From JACCZX01 sp963824935 (GTDB lineage: Bacteria; Pseudomonadota; Gammaproteobacteria; Burkholderiales; Burkholderiaceae_F), in assembly GCA_963824935.1 (NCBI GenBank), contig CAWGRF010000024.1:186001-250000 (forward strand): a stretch of 64,000 nt of DNA, in the 5' to 3' direction. Under the pieces are notes generated by a model. That model had not been told where the DNA came from. It saw only the letters and a list, made by a program, of their open reading frames with translations, and did no database searches. The translations under genes and the position numbers were made by a program. Position 1 is the stretch's first letter; each line of letters starts with the position of its first letter. Below are positions 40,952-52,140 of this stretch, piece by piece.

Positions 40952-42103
40952 ATGACATCCACCACCAGATTGATCGCGGGTCTTGTTGCCGCCTTCGCCG
41001 CAAGCGCGGCGTTTGCACAGGACATCAAGGTCGGCGTCACGTTGTCGGCGACCGGCCCGGCAGCGTCGCTCGGAATTCCGGAGCGCAACACGTTCCCGCT
41101 GTTGCCGCAAACGATCGGCGGACGCAAGGTCAATTACATCGTGCTGGACGATGCGTCGGATACGACGACCGCGGTTCGCAACGCGCGCAAGCTGATCAGC
41201 GAAGACAAGGTCGATGTGCTGGTCGGCTCCACGGTGACGCCGAATTCTCTGGCAATGATCGATGTCGCTGCCGAGGGTGAAACGCCGATGATCTCGATGG
41301 CCGCGTCGAGCCGAATCGTCGATCCGGTCGACGCCAAGCGCCGCTGGGTGTTCAAGACGCCGCAGAACGATCAGCAGATGGCGCTCGTGATCATCGGTCA
41401 CATGCTCGCGCAGGGAGTCAAGACAGTCGGCTTTATTGGCTTCGCCGATGCTTACGGAGAAGGCTGGTGGACGCAGTTTTCGACGTTCGGGGAAGCACGC
41501 GGGTTGAAGATCGTCGGCAATGAGCGATATCAGCGCGCTGATACGTCGGTTACCGGCCAAGTGTTGAAGCTGGTGAGTGCGAAGCCCGATGCGATTCTGA
41601 TTGCGGGCTCGGGTACGCCAGCTGCGTTGCCGCAAAAGACGCTGAAGGAGCGCGGCTATGCAGGCAAGATCTATCAAACGCACGGCGTGGCTAATAACGA
41701 CTTTCTGCGCGTATGCGGCAAGGATTGCGAAGGCACGTATTTGCCGGCTGGTCCGGTGCTGGTAAGTGAACAGCTGCCGGGCGATCACCCCGTGAAGAAG
41801 AGCGCGACGGCCTACGTGACCGCATATGAAGGCGCGCAAGGCAAGGGCAGCGTGTCGACCTTCGGCGCGCACGCGTGGGACGTAGGCGTGCTGCTGCAGA
41901 CGGCGATTCCGGTCGCTCTGAAGAAGGCGCAACCGGGTACGAAGGAATTTCGCGCCGCGCTGCGCGACGCGCTCGAAGGCGTGAAGAACGCCGCCGGCGC
42001 ACACGGCATCTTCAACATGAGCCCGAGCGACCATCTCGGTCTTGACCAGCGCGCCGCGGTGATGATTCAGATTAAGGATGGGAAGTGGGTGATGCAGAAA
42101 TAG
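40952..42103 (+). CDS. Branched-chain-type ABC transporter substrate-binding protein (putative aromatic acid uptake)
   Basis: Periplasmic type-I binding protein, 383 aa. Signal peptide LIAGLVAAFAASAAFAQ after AAGAGGAGAC. Core motifs are IKVGVTLSATGPAASLGIPE, VNYIVLDDASDTTTAVRNAR and ADAYGEGWWTQFSTFGEARG. It heads four genes for a complete Liv-type importer placed after the paa operon, which suggests uptake of phenylacetate or a related aromatic acid. The ligand itself is not readable. Confidence 0.88.
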   Translation: MTSTTRLIAGLVAAFAASAAFAQDIKVGVTLSATGPAASLGIPERNTFPLLPQTIGGRKVNYIVLDDASDTTTAVRNARKLISEDKVDVLVGSTVTPNSLAMIDVAAEGETPMISMAASSRIVDPVDAKRRWVFKTPQNDQQMALVIIGHMLAQGVKTVGFIGFADAYGEGWWTQFSTFGEARGLKIVGNERYQRADTSVTGQVLKLVSAKPDAILIAGSGTPAALPQKTLKERGYAGKIYQTHGVANNDFLRVCGKDCEGTYLPAGPVLVSEQLPGDHPVKKSATAYVTAYEGAQGKGSVSTFGAHAWDVGVLLQTAIPVALKKAQPGTKEFRAALRDALEGVKNAAGAHGIFNMSPSDHLGLDQRAAVMIQIKDGKWVMQK

Positions 42104-42197
42104 GCACTCCTCGTGTACGCGACCGCTACGCGGTCGCACGTGCACTCGTCGCGACTAGCTAGTGCGCCGCCCTCCCGGCGGCCGCGCAGGCGGCGCA
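42104..42197. repeat. REP-like palindromes after the binding-protein gene
   Basis: Right after the stop, GCGACCGC (42119-42126) / GCGGTCGC (42130-42137) with loop TAC, preceded by CTCGTGTAC. A second inverted repeat is TGCGCCGCC (42163-42171) / GGCGGCGCA (42189-42197). The first arm parallels the post-pal repeat at 24.6 kb. It fills the gap before the permease gene and may also attenuate readthrough. Confidence 0.5.
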
Positions 42198-42238
42198 AGC
42201 ATTGGAGCAAGCGGAACATCCCTTAGATTGCCGCCGCC

Positions 42239-43276
42239 GTGAACTTGGACATCGCGCTGCTGCTCGCGCAGGACGGCATCACCAACGGCGCGATCTATGC
42301 GCTGCTCGCGCTCGCGCTGGTGCTTGCCTTCTCGGTCACGCGTGTGATCTTCATTCCGCAGGGAGAGTTCGTTGCGTACGGTGCACTGACGTTGGTCGCG
42401 GTGCAGTCCGGGAAGTTGCCGGGCACGGTCGGTTTGCTGATTCTGGCGGGTGGCTTGGTCGCCGGTGTCGAGTTGATCTCAGCGGCGCGGCGCAAGAGTT
42501 GGCATGGAGTGCCATCGATGCTCGCGTGGAACATCGGTTATCCGCTCGCGCTGCTTGCGTTGCTGAAGCTCGTTCGGGCGGAAGGTCTTGCGATGCCGTG
42601 GCAGATCGCGCTTGCGCTCGCGATCGTCGTCCCACTCGGACCGATGCTGTATCGGCTGGCGTACCAGCCGCTCGCCGAATCGTCGGTATTGATGCTGCTG
42701 ATTGTTTCGGTCGCGGTGCACGTCGTGATGGTGGGGCTTGGACTGCTGGTGTTCGGAGCGGAAGGCTCGCGTACGCCGGCATTTTCGGACGGCACCGTCG
42801 CGCTCGGCGCACTGACTGCTAGCGCGCAATCGTTGTGGGTGGTCGCCTGTTCGGCGCTGCTGATCGTGTTGCTGTATTTGCTTTTCGAGCGAACTCTATA
42901 CGGCAAGGCATTGCGAGCGACCGCGGTCAATCGGCTGGGTGCGCGCCTGATGGGAATTCCAACCGAATTCGCCGGCAAGCTGTCGTTTTTTCTGTGTGCG
43001 CTGATCGGTGCGGTGTCCGGCATCCTGATCGCACCGATCACGACGATCTACTACGACACGGGTTTCCTGATCGGCTTGAAGGGTTTCGTCGCGGCGATTA
43101 TCGGTGGCCTCGCGAGTTATCCGGTCGCTGCGCTCGGCGCGTTGCTGGTCGGGCTGATCGAATCGTATGCGTCGTTCTGGGCCAGTGCATACAAGGAAGT
43201 GATCGTGTTTACGTTGATCATTCCGGTGCTGCTATGGCGCTCGCTGCGAACGCATCACGTGGAAGAAGACGAATGA
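42239..43276 (+). CDS. Branched-chain-type ABC transporter permease (LivH-like)
   Basis: Polytopic permease, 345 aa, from GTG 42239. N-terminal LAQDGITNGAIYALLALALV and the loop TLYGKALRATAVNRLGARLM are family hallmarks; the GIPTEFAGKLSFFLCALIGA helix follows. About 55 residues longer than classic LivH, owing to a loop after helix 2 (SAARRKSWHGVPSMLAWNI). Its stop overlaps the next start (ATGA). Confidence 0.9.
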   Translation: MNLDIALLLAQDGITNGAIYALLALALVLAFSVTRVIFIPQGEFVAYGALTLVAVQSGKLPGTVGLLILAGGLVAGVELISAARRKSWHGVPSMLAWNIGYPLALLALLKLVRAEGLAMPWQIALALAIVVPLGPMLYRLAYQPLAESSVLMLLIVSVAVHVVMVGLGLLVFGAEGSRTPAFSDGTVALGALTASAQSLWVVACSALLIVLLYLLFERTLYGKALRATAVNRLGARLMGIPTEFAGKLSFFLCALIGAVSGILIAPITTIYYDTGFLIGLKGFVAAIIGGLASYPVAALGALLVGLIESYASFWASAYKEVIVFTLIIPVLLWRSLRTHHVEEDE

Positions 43277-45099
43277 AGGCGCTGAAATCGAGCTGGCTGG
43301 TTGCCGCATTCGTGCTTGCCCTTGCCGCTGCGCCGTTGGTGTTATCGGAGTTCTCGATCACGCTGCTCAACTACATCGGGCTCGCTTCGCTGGTTGCACT
43401 CGGGCTCGTGTTGCTGACTGGTATCAGTGGATTGACTTCGTTTGGGCAAGCGGCGTTCGTCGGTCTCGGCGCCTACACCACTGCTGTGTTGACGACTTCG
43501 ACCGGCTTGCCCGACGGGCTGGCCTGGCTCGCTGCGTCACCTTGGCTCGGGTTGATTGCGGGACTGTTGCTGACGATTGCGGTCGCAGCGGCGCTGGGGT
43601 TGATCACTTTGCGGCTATCCGGACACTATTTACCGCTCGGCACGATCGCATGGGGAATCAGCTTGTACTTTCTGTTCGGCACGTCAGAAACGTTGGGCGG
43701 ATACACGGGACGCGGCGGCTTGCCGGTCATCTCGGTCTTTGGCTTCACGCTGGAGCGCGGCCGCGAGATCTTCTATCTGATCTGGGCATTCGTACTCGCC
43801 GCTGTGCTGACCACGCGCAACCTGCTCGACTCACGCGAGGGCCGGGCGATCCGCGCGCTTAGAGGTGGCCGCGTGATGGCCGAGTCGATGGGAGTGAACA
43901 CATGGGCGTCGCGCATGATCGTTTTTGTGCTGGCGGCGATGATGGCGTGCGCATCGGGATGGCTGTATGCGCACATGCAGCGCTTTGTGAACCCGACGCC
44001 GTTTTCGCTCACCGCGGGTATCGAGTATCTGTTCATGGCGGTCGTCGGCGGTGCGGCGTACGTATGGGGTGCGTTGCTCGGCTCGTCGGTCATCACGGTA
44101 TCCAACCAATGGCTGCGTGATTGGCTGCCGCAGATCGTCGGCCAGGCCGGAAACTTTGAAACGATCGTCTTTGGCGTGTTGATGATCGTGATCCTGCAAC
44201 GCGCGCCCGACGGGCTGTGGCCCGCGATTACGAGGCGGATCACATTGCGCGAGCCGCGCAGATACATTGACAAGCGGCCATCCTCGCTCGCGCGCGAGCA
44301 CGTCGCGCGCAGCGGCGAGATGCTGCTCGACTTGAAGGGCGTCACCAAACGTTTCGGCGGACTGGTCGCTGTCGATCAGATCAGCTTGAATGTCCATGCC
44401 CGCGAGATCGTTGCGTTAATTGGTCCAAACGGCGCTGGCAAGAGTACGGTGTTCAATGTCGTATCAGGGGTGCTCGATGCAACCTCCGGCTCGATCGCGT
44501 TCCGCGGCCACAATGTCGCCGACGCCGAGTCGCGCGACATCGCGAAGATGGGCCTGAGCCGCACCTTTCAGCACGTGCGGCTGCTGCCGCAGATGAGCGT
44601 GATCGACAATGTCGCGATCGGCGCGCATCGACGTGCATATCCCGGGCTGGTCGCCGGCGTGATCACCGGCGCATGGCGACTCGATCGACGCGACGAATCG
44701 AGGTTGTTAAGCGAAGCCGCACGGCAGATTGAAAGAGTCGGGCTTGCCGAGCACATGTTCGACGCAGCCGGCTCGTTGCCACTGGGCCAGCAACGCACGC
44801 TCGAGATTGCGCGCGCGCTCGCCTCCGATCCCGCGCTGCTGTTGCTCGACGAGCCCGCCGCCGGGCTGCGCTATCTGGAAAAGAGATCGCTCGCCGAGTT
44901 GCTGCGCAAACTGCGCGACGAAGGCCTCGGCATCCTGCTGGTTGAGCACGACATGGACTTTGTAATGGGGCTCGCGGATCGCGTCTACGTAATGGACTTC
45001 GGCCAAAAAATTGCCGAGGGCAGTCCGATCGAGGTGCAGCGCGATCCCCGCGTGATCGAGGCTTATCTGGGCGGAGTCGACGAGAAGGATGCTGCATGA
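43273..45099 (+). CDS. Fused branched-chain-type ABC permease/ATPase (LivM-LivG)
   Basis: 608 aa. The N-terminal ~340 residues form a LivM-type permease (LLTGISGLTSFGQAAFVGLG; EGRAIRALRGGRVMAESMGV). The C-terminal ~250 form a LivG-type ATPase with Walker A IGPNGAGKST, Q-loop GLSRTFQHVRLLP, a degenerate signature PLGQQRTLEIARAL, Walker B LLLLDEPAAGL and H-loop LVEHDMDFV. The reading frame is continuous from ATG 43273, so the fusion is direct. Such fusions are known in Burkholderiales. Confidence 0.92.
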   Translation: MKALKSSWLVAAFVLALAAAPLVLSEFSITLLNYIGLASLVALGLVLLTGISGLTSFGQAAFVGLGAYTTAVLTTSTGLPDGLAWLAASPWLGLIAGLLLTIAVAAALGLITLRLSGHYLPLGTIAWGISLYFLFGTSETLGGYTGRGGLPVISVFGFTLERGREIFYLIWAFVLAAVLTTRNLLDSREGRAIRALRGGRVMAESMGVNTWASRMIVFVLAAMMACASGWLYAHMQRFVNPTPFSLTAGIEYLFMAVVGGAAYVWGALLGSSVITVSNQWLRDWLPQIVGQAGNFETIVFGVLMIVILQRAPDGLWPAITRRITLREPRRYIDKRPSSLAREHVARSGEMLLDLKGVTKRFGGLVAVDQISLNVHAREIVALIGPNGAGKSTVFNVVSGVLDATSGSIAFRGHNVADAESRDIAKMGLSRTFQHVRLLPQMSVIDNVAIGAHRRAYPGLVAGVITGAWRLDRRDESRLLSEAARQIERVGLAEHMFDAAGSLPLGQQRTLEIARALASDPALLLLDEPAAGLRYLEKRSLAELLRKLRDEGLGILLVEHDMDFVMGLADRVYVMDFGQKIAEGSPIEVQRDPRVIEAYLGGVDEKDAA

Positions 45100-45854
45100 G
45101 CCGGGACAGCCTCCTCGAAGTTCGTGATCTGACCGTCGCCTACGGCAAAGTTGCAGCCGTGACCAACGCAAACTTGACGGTCGGCGTCGGCCAGATCGTG
45201 ACGGTGATCGGGCCGAATGGCGCAGGCAAAACGACATTGCTAGCGGCGATCATGGGTGCATTGCCTAGCAACGGTAGCGCGCGCGGCTCGGTCCGCTTCG
45301 CCGCGGAGAGCGTCGACGCCGCCGACGCATCGATCGAGCGCATGGTGGGGCGAGGCATGACACTGGTGCCCGAGCGGCGCGAGTTGTTCGGCGAGATGAG
45401 CGTGGCCGATAACCTGCTACTCGGCGCATTCCAGCGTTATCACTCCGGGCAGCGCGATCATGTGCAAACGATGGACGAAGTGTTTGCATTGTTTCCGAGG
45501 CTGCACGATCGACGCACGCAACTGGCCGGTACATTGTCCGGTGGCGAGCGCCAGATGCTGGCTGTCGGGCGGGCGCTGATGGCGAAGCCTAAGTTGCTGA
45601 TGCTCGATGAGCCTTCGCTGGGTCTCGCGCCGCTGATCGTTCGAGAAGTCTTTCACATCATCGTTGAACTCAAGCGCCGTGGCGTCGCGATCCTGCTGGT
45701 CGAGCAAAACGCGCGCGCCGCGCTGCAGACGGCCGATTACGCCTACGTGCTCGAGACCAGCGAGATAACGCTCGAAGGCCCAGCGCGCGAGCTCGCAAAC
45801 GATCCACGCGTCGTCGAGAGCTATCTCGGACTCGGCGGTCGCGTCTCTGCGTAG
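45096..45854 (+). CDS. Branched-chain-type ABC transporter ATP-binding protein (LivF-like)
   Basis: 252-aa ATPase with Walker A IGPNGAGKTT, LivF-type ERRELFGEMSVADNLLLG, signature TLSGGERQMLAVGRAL, Walker B LLMLDEPSLGLAP and H-loop LVEQNARAAL. ATG overlaps the fused permease/ATPase stop. It completes the transporter; a hairpin follows within ten bases. Confidence 0.93.
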   Translation: MSRDSLLEVRDLTVAYGKVAAVTNANLTVGVGQIVTVIGPNGAGKTTLLAAIMGALPSNGSARGSVRFAAESVDAADASIERMVGRGMTLVPERRELFGEMSVADNLLLGAFQRYHSGQRDHVQTMDEVFALFPRLHDRRTQLAGTLSGGERQMLAVGRALMAKPKLLMLDEPSLGLAPLIVREVFHIIVELKRRGVAILLVEQNARAALQTADYAYVLETSEITLEGPARELANDPRVVESYLGLGGRVSA

Positions 45855-45856
45855 AG

Positions 45857-45899
45857 GCGGGCCGCGTACCGGCGCGAAGTACGCGGCTGGCCCCGCTTT
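45857..45899 (+). terminator. Possible terminator after the Liv-type operon
   Basis: Interrupted stem GCGG/CCGC plus GCCGCGTAC (45861-45869) / GTACGCGGC (45879-45887) with a nine-base loop, followed by only TTT. Strong stem, weak T tract. Confidence 0.5.
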
Positions 45900-45958
45900 C
45901 AGCCCGTGACACTGGAGTAGAGTTGCTATGTCCTACGATGGCAGCGGAGGAGAGCCTG

Positions 45959-46282
45959 ATGAGACGCGACTTCACTCAGTCCCTTGGATTGTGCGTTCTT
46001 TTCCTAACACCCCCCGTGGGAGCACAAATTCTGAAGTGCACCGACGCGGAAAAAAACGTGACTTATTCCGATGTACCTTGTCTGCGCACGGAAAAGACGG
46101 CTGTCGTCGACACACGAGCCAGCTCGAATGTCATGGACCTCAGCTCCATCAGAGCACAAAAAGGCCGCCTTTTCGCGCCGGTGGCGGAAGCTCCGGTCTA
46201 TTCCGCGCCGCCTGCCCCGCCCCCACCCCCACCGGCACCATTTACAGTGGATCGTACGGTAAAGCCCGCGGTCAGCTACTAG
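45959..46282 (+). CDS. Small secreted DUF4124-like protein
   Basis: 107 aa from ATG 45959, with GGAGGAGAG upstream. A hydrophobic signal-like N-terminus (GLCVLFLTPPVGAQ) precedes ILKCTDAEKNVTYSDVPC, the DUF4124 pattern with two Cys. The Pro-rich tail PPAPPPPPPAPF ends before TAG. Members are periplasmic and of unknown function. It lies between the Liv operon and the thiC riboswitch and is not obviously linked to either. Confidence 0.75.
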   Translation: MRRDFTQSLGLCVLFLTPPVGAQILKCTDAEKNVTYSDVPCLRTEKTAVVDTRASSNVMDLSSIRAQKGRLFAPVAEAPVYSAPPAPPPPPPAPFTVDRTVKPAVSY

Positions 46283-46395
46283 CACTGACCGGATCCGTCG
46301 CGGAGCCCAATCCGTCCTCCGCTTCGCTCCTCGACGCCGCTGCTGTTTCTACGGGCGATTTGCGGCCCGTGTAGCGATCGTCTATCGTGGCCGTG

Positions 46396-46474
46396 CGTTG
46401 GGGGTACTGCATCGGTTGACGCGGTTGAGAGAGTCCCCGGAACCTGATCCGGTTAACACCGGCGGAGGAAAACG
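46396..46474 (+). promoter_or_regulatory. TPP riboswitch (THI element) upstream of thiC
   Basis: Conserved blocks in order: GGGGGTACTGC, GGTTGAGAGAGT, CCCCGGAACCTGATCCGG and TTAACACCGGCGGAGGAAA. P1 pairs CGTT (46396-46399) with AACG (46471-46474), which directly abuts the thiC ATG and encloses the GGAGG ribosome site (46464-46468). TPP binding should thus hide the ribosome site. Confidence 0.95.
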
Positions 46475-48354
<1,880 letters not shown>

Positions 48355-48513
48355 CAAGCAGCTACGGCGCACTTGATATTCGACACACTGGTTGCACCGC
48401 CGCGGCTCCCGCCACGGCTTCGCTAGCCCACTGTTGCACGCTGTTACAAGCGCCATGTTGAACCATTGGTGCTGCTTACAATCTTTACGCTTGCCCCCTC
48501 ACTGAAGACGCCC

Positions 48514-50043
48514 TTGCTGAAGAACAGAAAGTGGATCATCGGCGCGCTGCTGCTGGCGGTAGCAGCCGGCGTCTATTGGTGGTGGTCAAGCCGGCAGGCT
48601 GATGCGCCGGTCTATCGCGCCGCCAAAGTGGAGCGCGGGCCGATCACTGCGGTGGTGTCGTCAACTGGGACACTGAATCCGGTGACGTCGGTCCAGGTGG
48701 GTACACAGGTTTCCGGTCAGATTCAGCAACTGCTTGTCGACTTCAATTCGCCAGTCAAGCAGGGCCAATTGATCGCACGCATCGATCCTGAGACGTTTCA
48801 GTATCGCGTGCGTCAGGCCGAAGCCGATCTCGAATCGGCGCGCTCGAGTGTGGGGCGAGCGCAGGTCGCTCAGGTCATCGCCGACCGCGACTTGAAGCGC
48901 ACTAAGGAACTTGTTGCGCGCAACTTCGTGTCCCCGGCCGAGCTTGATCGTGCGCAGTCGACCTTCGATCTTGCGAGCGCAGAGGTTCGCACCGCGCAGG
49001 CAATCGTGCAGCAGCGCATGGCGCAGCTTGCCACCGCGAGAGTCGATTTGTCGCGCACGGAGATTCGTGCACCCGTCGACGGCGTCGTGATCAAGCGCAG
49101 CGTCGATGTCGGGCAGACAGTGGCGGCTAGCTTGCAGGCTCCCGAGCTGTTCGTGATCGCGAAGGACCTGCGAGACATGCAGGTTGACACATCGATCGAC
49201 GAAGCCGATGTCGGTCGCATTCATATCGGGTTGCGCGCCACATTCACCGTCGATGCGTTTCCGGGCCGTCAGTTTTCGGGTGAGGTGCGCACCGTGCGCA
49301 AGGCGGCGCAAAGCGTGCAGAACGTCGTCACCTATATCGCGATCGTATCGGCCAACAATGAACGTGGCGAGCTGTTACCCGGCATGACGGCCAATGTGCG
49401 AATCGTGACCGATACGCGAGAGTCGGTACTGAAGGTTCCGAACGCGGCGCTGCGCTATCGCCCTGCGGGGGGCAGCCCCAGCAGCGGCTCGGAAGGCACA
49501 GCGTCCGCTGCCGCTACGCAGCGGCCCAGCGCTGACGCAGGGGCAGGCAAGGGCGCAATGGGCGGTGCTGGGGCGGGCGGTCAAATGAACCAGTTTCGCG
49601 AGCGGATCGTCACGGAACTGAAGCTCGATGCCGAGCAGCAACAAAGGCTCGATCCGATCTTCGCTGAGATGCGCAACAAGTTCATGGGTCTGCGCGATCT
49701 TCCTGAAGAGGCACGTGCAAAGCAGAGCACCTCGATTCGTGCCGACATGCGTGCCCGAGTTGAAGAAATTTTGAAGCCGGAGCAAAAGGCGCGCTACGCT
49801 GAAATAGTGACCGAACTTGCCGGGCGCGGCGCGAGCGGACAAAGCACGGGCGGTCGCATCTATCTGCTCGAAGGCGGCAAGCCAAAAGCCGCTGACGTCC
49901 GCGTCGGACTATCCGACGGAACAATGAGCGAAGTCAGCGGCGAAGGAGTGACCGAAAACGCTGAGGTCATCATCGGCCAGCAAGGCGGAACGCCCAGCAC
50001 TGCCCCCGCTCAAAAAGGTAGCCCACCCAGGATGTTCTTTTAA
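48514..50043 (+). CDS. macA: MacA-like periplasmic adaptor with helical LTxxQ-type insert
   Basis: HlyD/MacA membrane-fusion protein, ~509 aa. One N-terminal helix (RKWIIGALLLAVAAGVYWWW), lipoyl/hairpin domains (VQVGTQVSGQIQQLLVDFNS; coiled coil EADLESARSSVGRAQVAQ) and a beta-barrel. Residues ~357-440 form an extra helical insert with LKLDAEQQQRLD and LKPEQKARYAEI, resembling Spy/CpxP. The membrane-proximal domain GRIYLLEGGKPKAADVRVG follows. The start is unclear: TTG 48514 gives the typical N-terminus; TTG 48466 is also open. The ABC pair MacB-like follows. Confidence 0.88.
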   Translation: MLKNRKWIIGALLLAVAAGVYWWWSSRQADAPVYRAAKVERGPITAVVSSTGTLNPVTSVQVGTQVSGQIQQLLVDFNSPVKQGQLIARIDPETFQYRVRQAEADLESARSSVGRAQVAQVIADRDLKRTKELVARNFVSPAELDRAQSTFDLASAEVRTAQAIVQQRMAQLATARVDLSRTEIRAPVDGVVIKRSVDVGQTVAASLQAPELFVIAKDLRDMQVDTSIDEADVGRIHIGLRATFTVDAFPGRQFSGEVRTVRKAAQSVQNVVTYIAIVSANNERGELLPGMTANVRIVTDTRESVLKVPNAALRYRPAGGSPSSGSEGTASAAATQRPSADAGAGKGAMGGAGAGGQMNQFRERIVTELKLDAEQQQRLDPIFAEMRNKFMGLRDLPEEARAKQSTSIRADMRARVEEILKPEQKARYAEIVTELAGRGASGQSTGGRIYLLEGGKPKAADVRVGLSDGTMSEVSGEGVTENAEVIIGQQGGTPSTAPAQKGSPPRMFF

Positions 50044-50092
50044 GCGAGGCTTGATCTAAGCGGGTCTGACCCCGATTCTTGAACTTTCTCGT

Positions 50093-50840
50093 ATGACAGA
50101 ACCGCTGATACGCGTTGTCGATCTGACCAAGGACTACTTCCTGGGCGATAACGTCGTGCACGCGCTGGCCGGAGTGACGCTCGATATCGCCGCGGGCGAG
50201 TTTGTCGCGGTAATGGGACCGTCGGGATCGGGCAAGTCGACCTTTATGAACATGATCGGTTGCCTTGATCGCCCGACGTCGGGGAGCTACCGGCTCGCCG
50301 GCGAGGATGTGGCGCGGATGAGCGCGGACGAGCTGGCGGCGGTTCGCAATCAGCGCATCGGTTTTGTGTTTCAGCAGTTCAATCTGCTCGCGCGCACCAC
50401 TGCATTGGAGAACGTCGAGTTGCCGTTGATGTACGCCCACGTGTCTGTCAGCGATCGTCACGCACGCGCGATGGACAAGCTGAAGCAGGTCGGGCTGGGC
50501 GCGCGTGCTGACCATCAGCCGTCGCAACTGTCGGGTGGCCAGCAGCAACGGGTCGCCATCGCGCGCGCACTCGTCAACAATCCTGCGCTGATCCTTGCCG
50601 ACGAGCCGACCGGTGCGCTCGACTCGCGCACGAGTGTGGAGATCATGTCGTTGTTGCAAGAGCTGAATGCGCGGGGGTATGACGATCGTGTTGGTGACAC
50701 ACGAACATGACGTCGCTGCCTTTGCATCGCGCGAAGTACACTTTCGCGATGGCAAGGTAGTCAGCGATGCGCGGCAAACTCCGCGCTTGGCGCGAGACGC
50801 GCTGACTCAGCTCGATCGCGAATTGAGGATGACGGCATGA
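50093..50840 (+). CDS. MacB-type ABC exporter ATP-binding protein (frameshifted)
   Basis: LolD/MacB-class ATPase. Walker A GPSGSGKST, Q-loop IGFVFQQFNLLARTTAL, signature QLSGGQQQRVAIARAL, Walker B ALILADEPTGALDS. The frame breaks near 50685, after LNARG, and resumes MTIVLVTHEHDVAAFASREV with the H-loop, ending LDRELRMTA at TGA 50838-50840. ~248 aa. The stop overlaps the permease ATG. Separate ATPase and permease genes, rather than one MacB polypeptide. Confidence 0.93.
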
Positions 50841-52069
50841 ACGCCCTGATGGTGCTGCGGGTCGCGCTAAAGGCGCTGCGCGTCAACAAGCTGCGCTCCA
50901 GCCTGACGATGCTCGGAATGATCATCGGTGTCGCAGCCGTTATTGCGATGCTTGCAATCGGCGGTGGCGCGCAAGAGCGCGTGCGCGAGCAGTTGAAAAA
51001 TCTTGGCTCGAATCTGATGCTGATCCTTCCGGGCTCGACGACCGCGAGCGGCGTTCGTCTGGGCACGGGCGCGGCGCAAACGCTGACCGAGGAAGACGCG
51101 CTGGCGATCGCGGTCGATGTCGAAGGCGTGGTGGTCGCGGCACCGTCGATCCGCGGCTCGGGGCAGGTGTCGGCCGGCAACGCCAACTGGGCGACCCAGT
51201 ACTTTGGCACCAACAACGACTATCTGATTGCGCGTGACTGGCCGTTGGCGTCAGGTCGGCTGTTCGAGCCGGCCGAGATATCGGGGGCCGGCAAGGTCGC
51301 GCTGATCGGGCAGACGACGGCGCGGCAGCTCTTTGGCGACCTCGACCCGATCGATCAGACGATCCGTGTGCGCAAGGTGCCGCTGACGATCATCGGCGTG
51401 CTCGAACGCAAGGGGCAGAACGCGTTGGGGCAGGATCAGGACGACATCGTGTTGCTGCCGTTGGCGACGGCGCGCAACCGTGTGCTCGGTCAAACGCAGG
51501 GCCGGCAGCGCCGCATTGGCACGATCTCCGTGAAAACCGCCGACGGCGTCGACATGAAAGGTATCGAAGAACGAATTCGCGAGCTGTTGCGGCAGCGGAT
51601 GAAGGTACAACCGGGCGCCGACGAGCCGTTCACAATTCGCAATCTGACCGAGATCCTGCAGGCTCAGGAGCAGGCGAGCAGGGTGCTGACGTTGCTGCTG
51701 GGTGCGGTGGCTTCGGTCAGCCTGCTGGTAGGTGGCATCGGCATCATGAACATCATGCTGGTGAGCGTGACCGAACGCACACGCGAGATCGGCCTGCGAA
51801 TGGCGGTCGGTGCACGTGGCGTGGACATTCTGAAGCAGTTTCTTGTCGAAGCGCTCACGCTGTCGATGATCGGCGGCGCGCTCGGCATCGTGCTCGGTGT
51901 GGGCGCCTCGTTTGCGGTCGGTGAATTCGCCAACTGGCGCACCGAGATCACCGCGTCTGCGATCATTCTCGCGGTCGGGTTTTCCGGTGCAATCGGCATT
52001 TTTTTCGGCTTTTATCCGGCGCGCAAAGCCTCGCGCCTGCTGCCGATCGAAGCGCTGCGCTACGAATGA
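50837..52069 (+). CDS. MacB/FtsX-type ABC exporter permease
   Basis: 410 aa, intact. N-terminal helix after LRVNKLRSSLTMLGMIIGVA, the MacB periplasmic domain (~60-270, LIARDWPLASGRLFEPAE), then three FtsX-type helices (LLLGAVASVSLLVGGIGIMN; VTERTREIGLRMAVGAR; AIGIFFGFYPARKASRLLPI). The set MacA-like, ATPase, permease forms a tripartite exporter for peptides, lipids or macrolide-type compounds. The outer-membrane partner is not in the window. Confidence 0.94.
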   Translation: MNALMVLRVALKALRVNKLRSSLTMLGMIIGVAAVIAMLAIGGGAQERVREQLKNLGSNLMLILPGSTTASGVRLGTGAAQTLTEEDALAIAVDVEGVVVAAPSIRGSGQVSAGNANWATQYFGTNNDYLIARDWPLASGRLFEPAEISGAGKVALIGQTTARQLFGDLDPIDQTIRVRKVPLTIIGVLERKGQNALGQDQDDIVLLPLATARNRVLGQTQGRQRRIGTISVKTADGVDMKGIEERIRELLRQRMKVQPGADEPFTIRNLTEILQAQEQASRVLTLLLGAVASVSLLVGGIGIMNIMLVSVTERTREIGLRMAVGARGVDILKQFLVEALTLSMIGGALGIVLGVGASFAVGEFANWRTEITASAIILAVGFSGAIGIFFGFYPARKASRLLPIEALRYE

Positions 52070-52140
52070 CGGCTTGAGCCGTTGTTCGGCTTGAAAAGGC
52101 GTCTCCACCGCGCCTTTATCGCGTGCTCGTAAGTGCGGCA

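Noticed and set aside
40928..42145. 405-codon minus-strand ORF opposite the Liv-type binding protein
   Set aside because: Shadow of a clear periplasmic binding protein; no recognisable motif.
50061..50074. Short palindrome GGGTCTGACCC between macA and the ABC ATPase gene
   Set aside because: Too short to call an operator or terminator; no T tract and no second copy noticed.
52095..52117. Hairpin AAAGGCG/CGCCTTT after the MacB-type permease
   Set aside because: A seven-bp stem but no following T tract; not enough for a terminator call.
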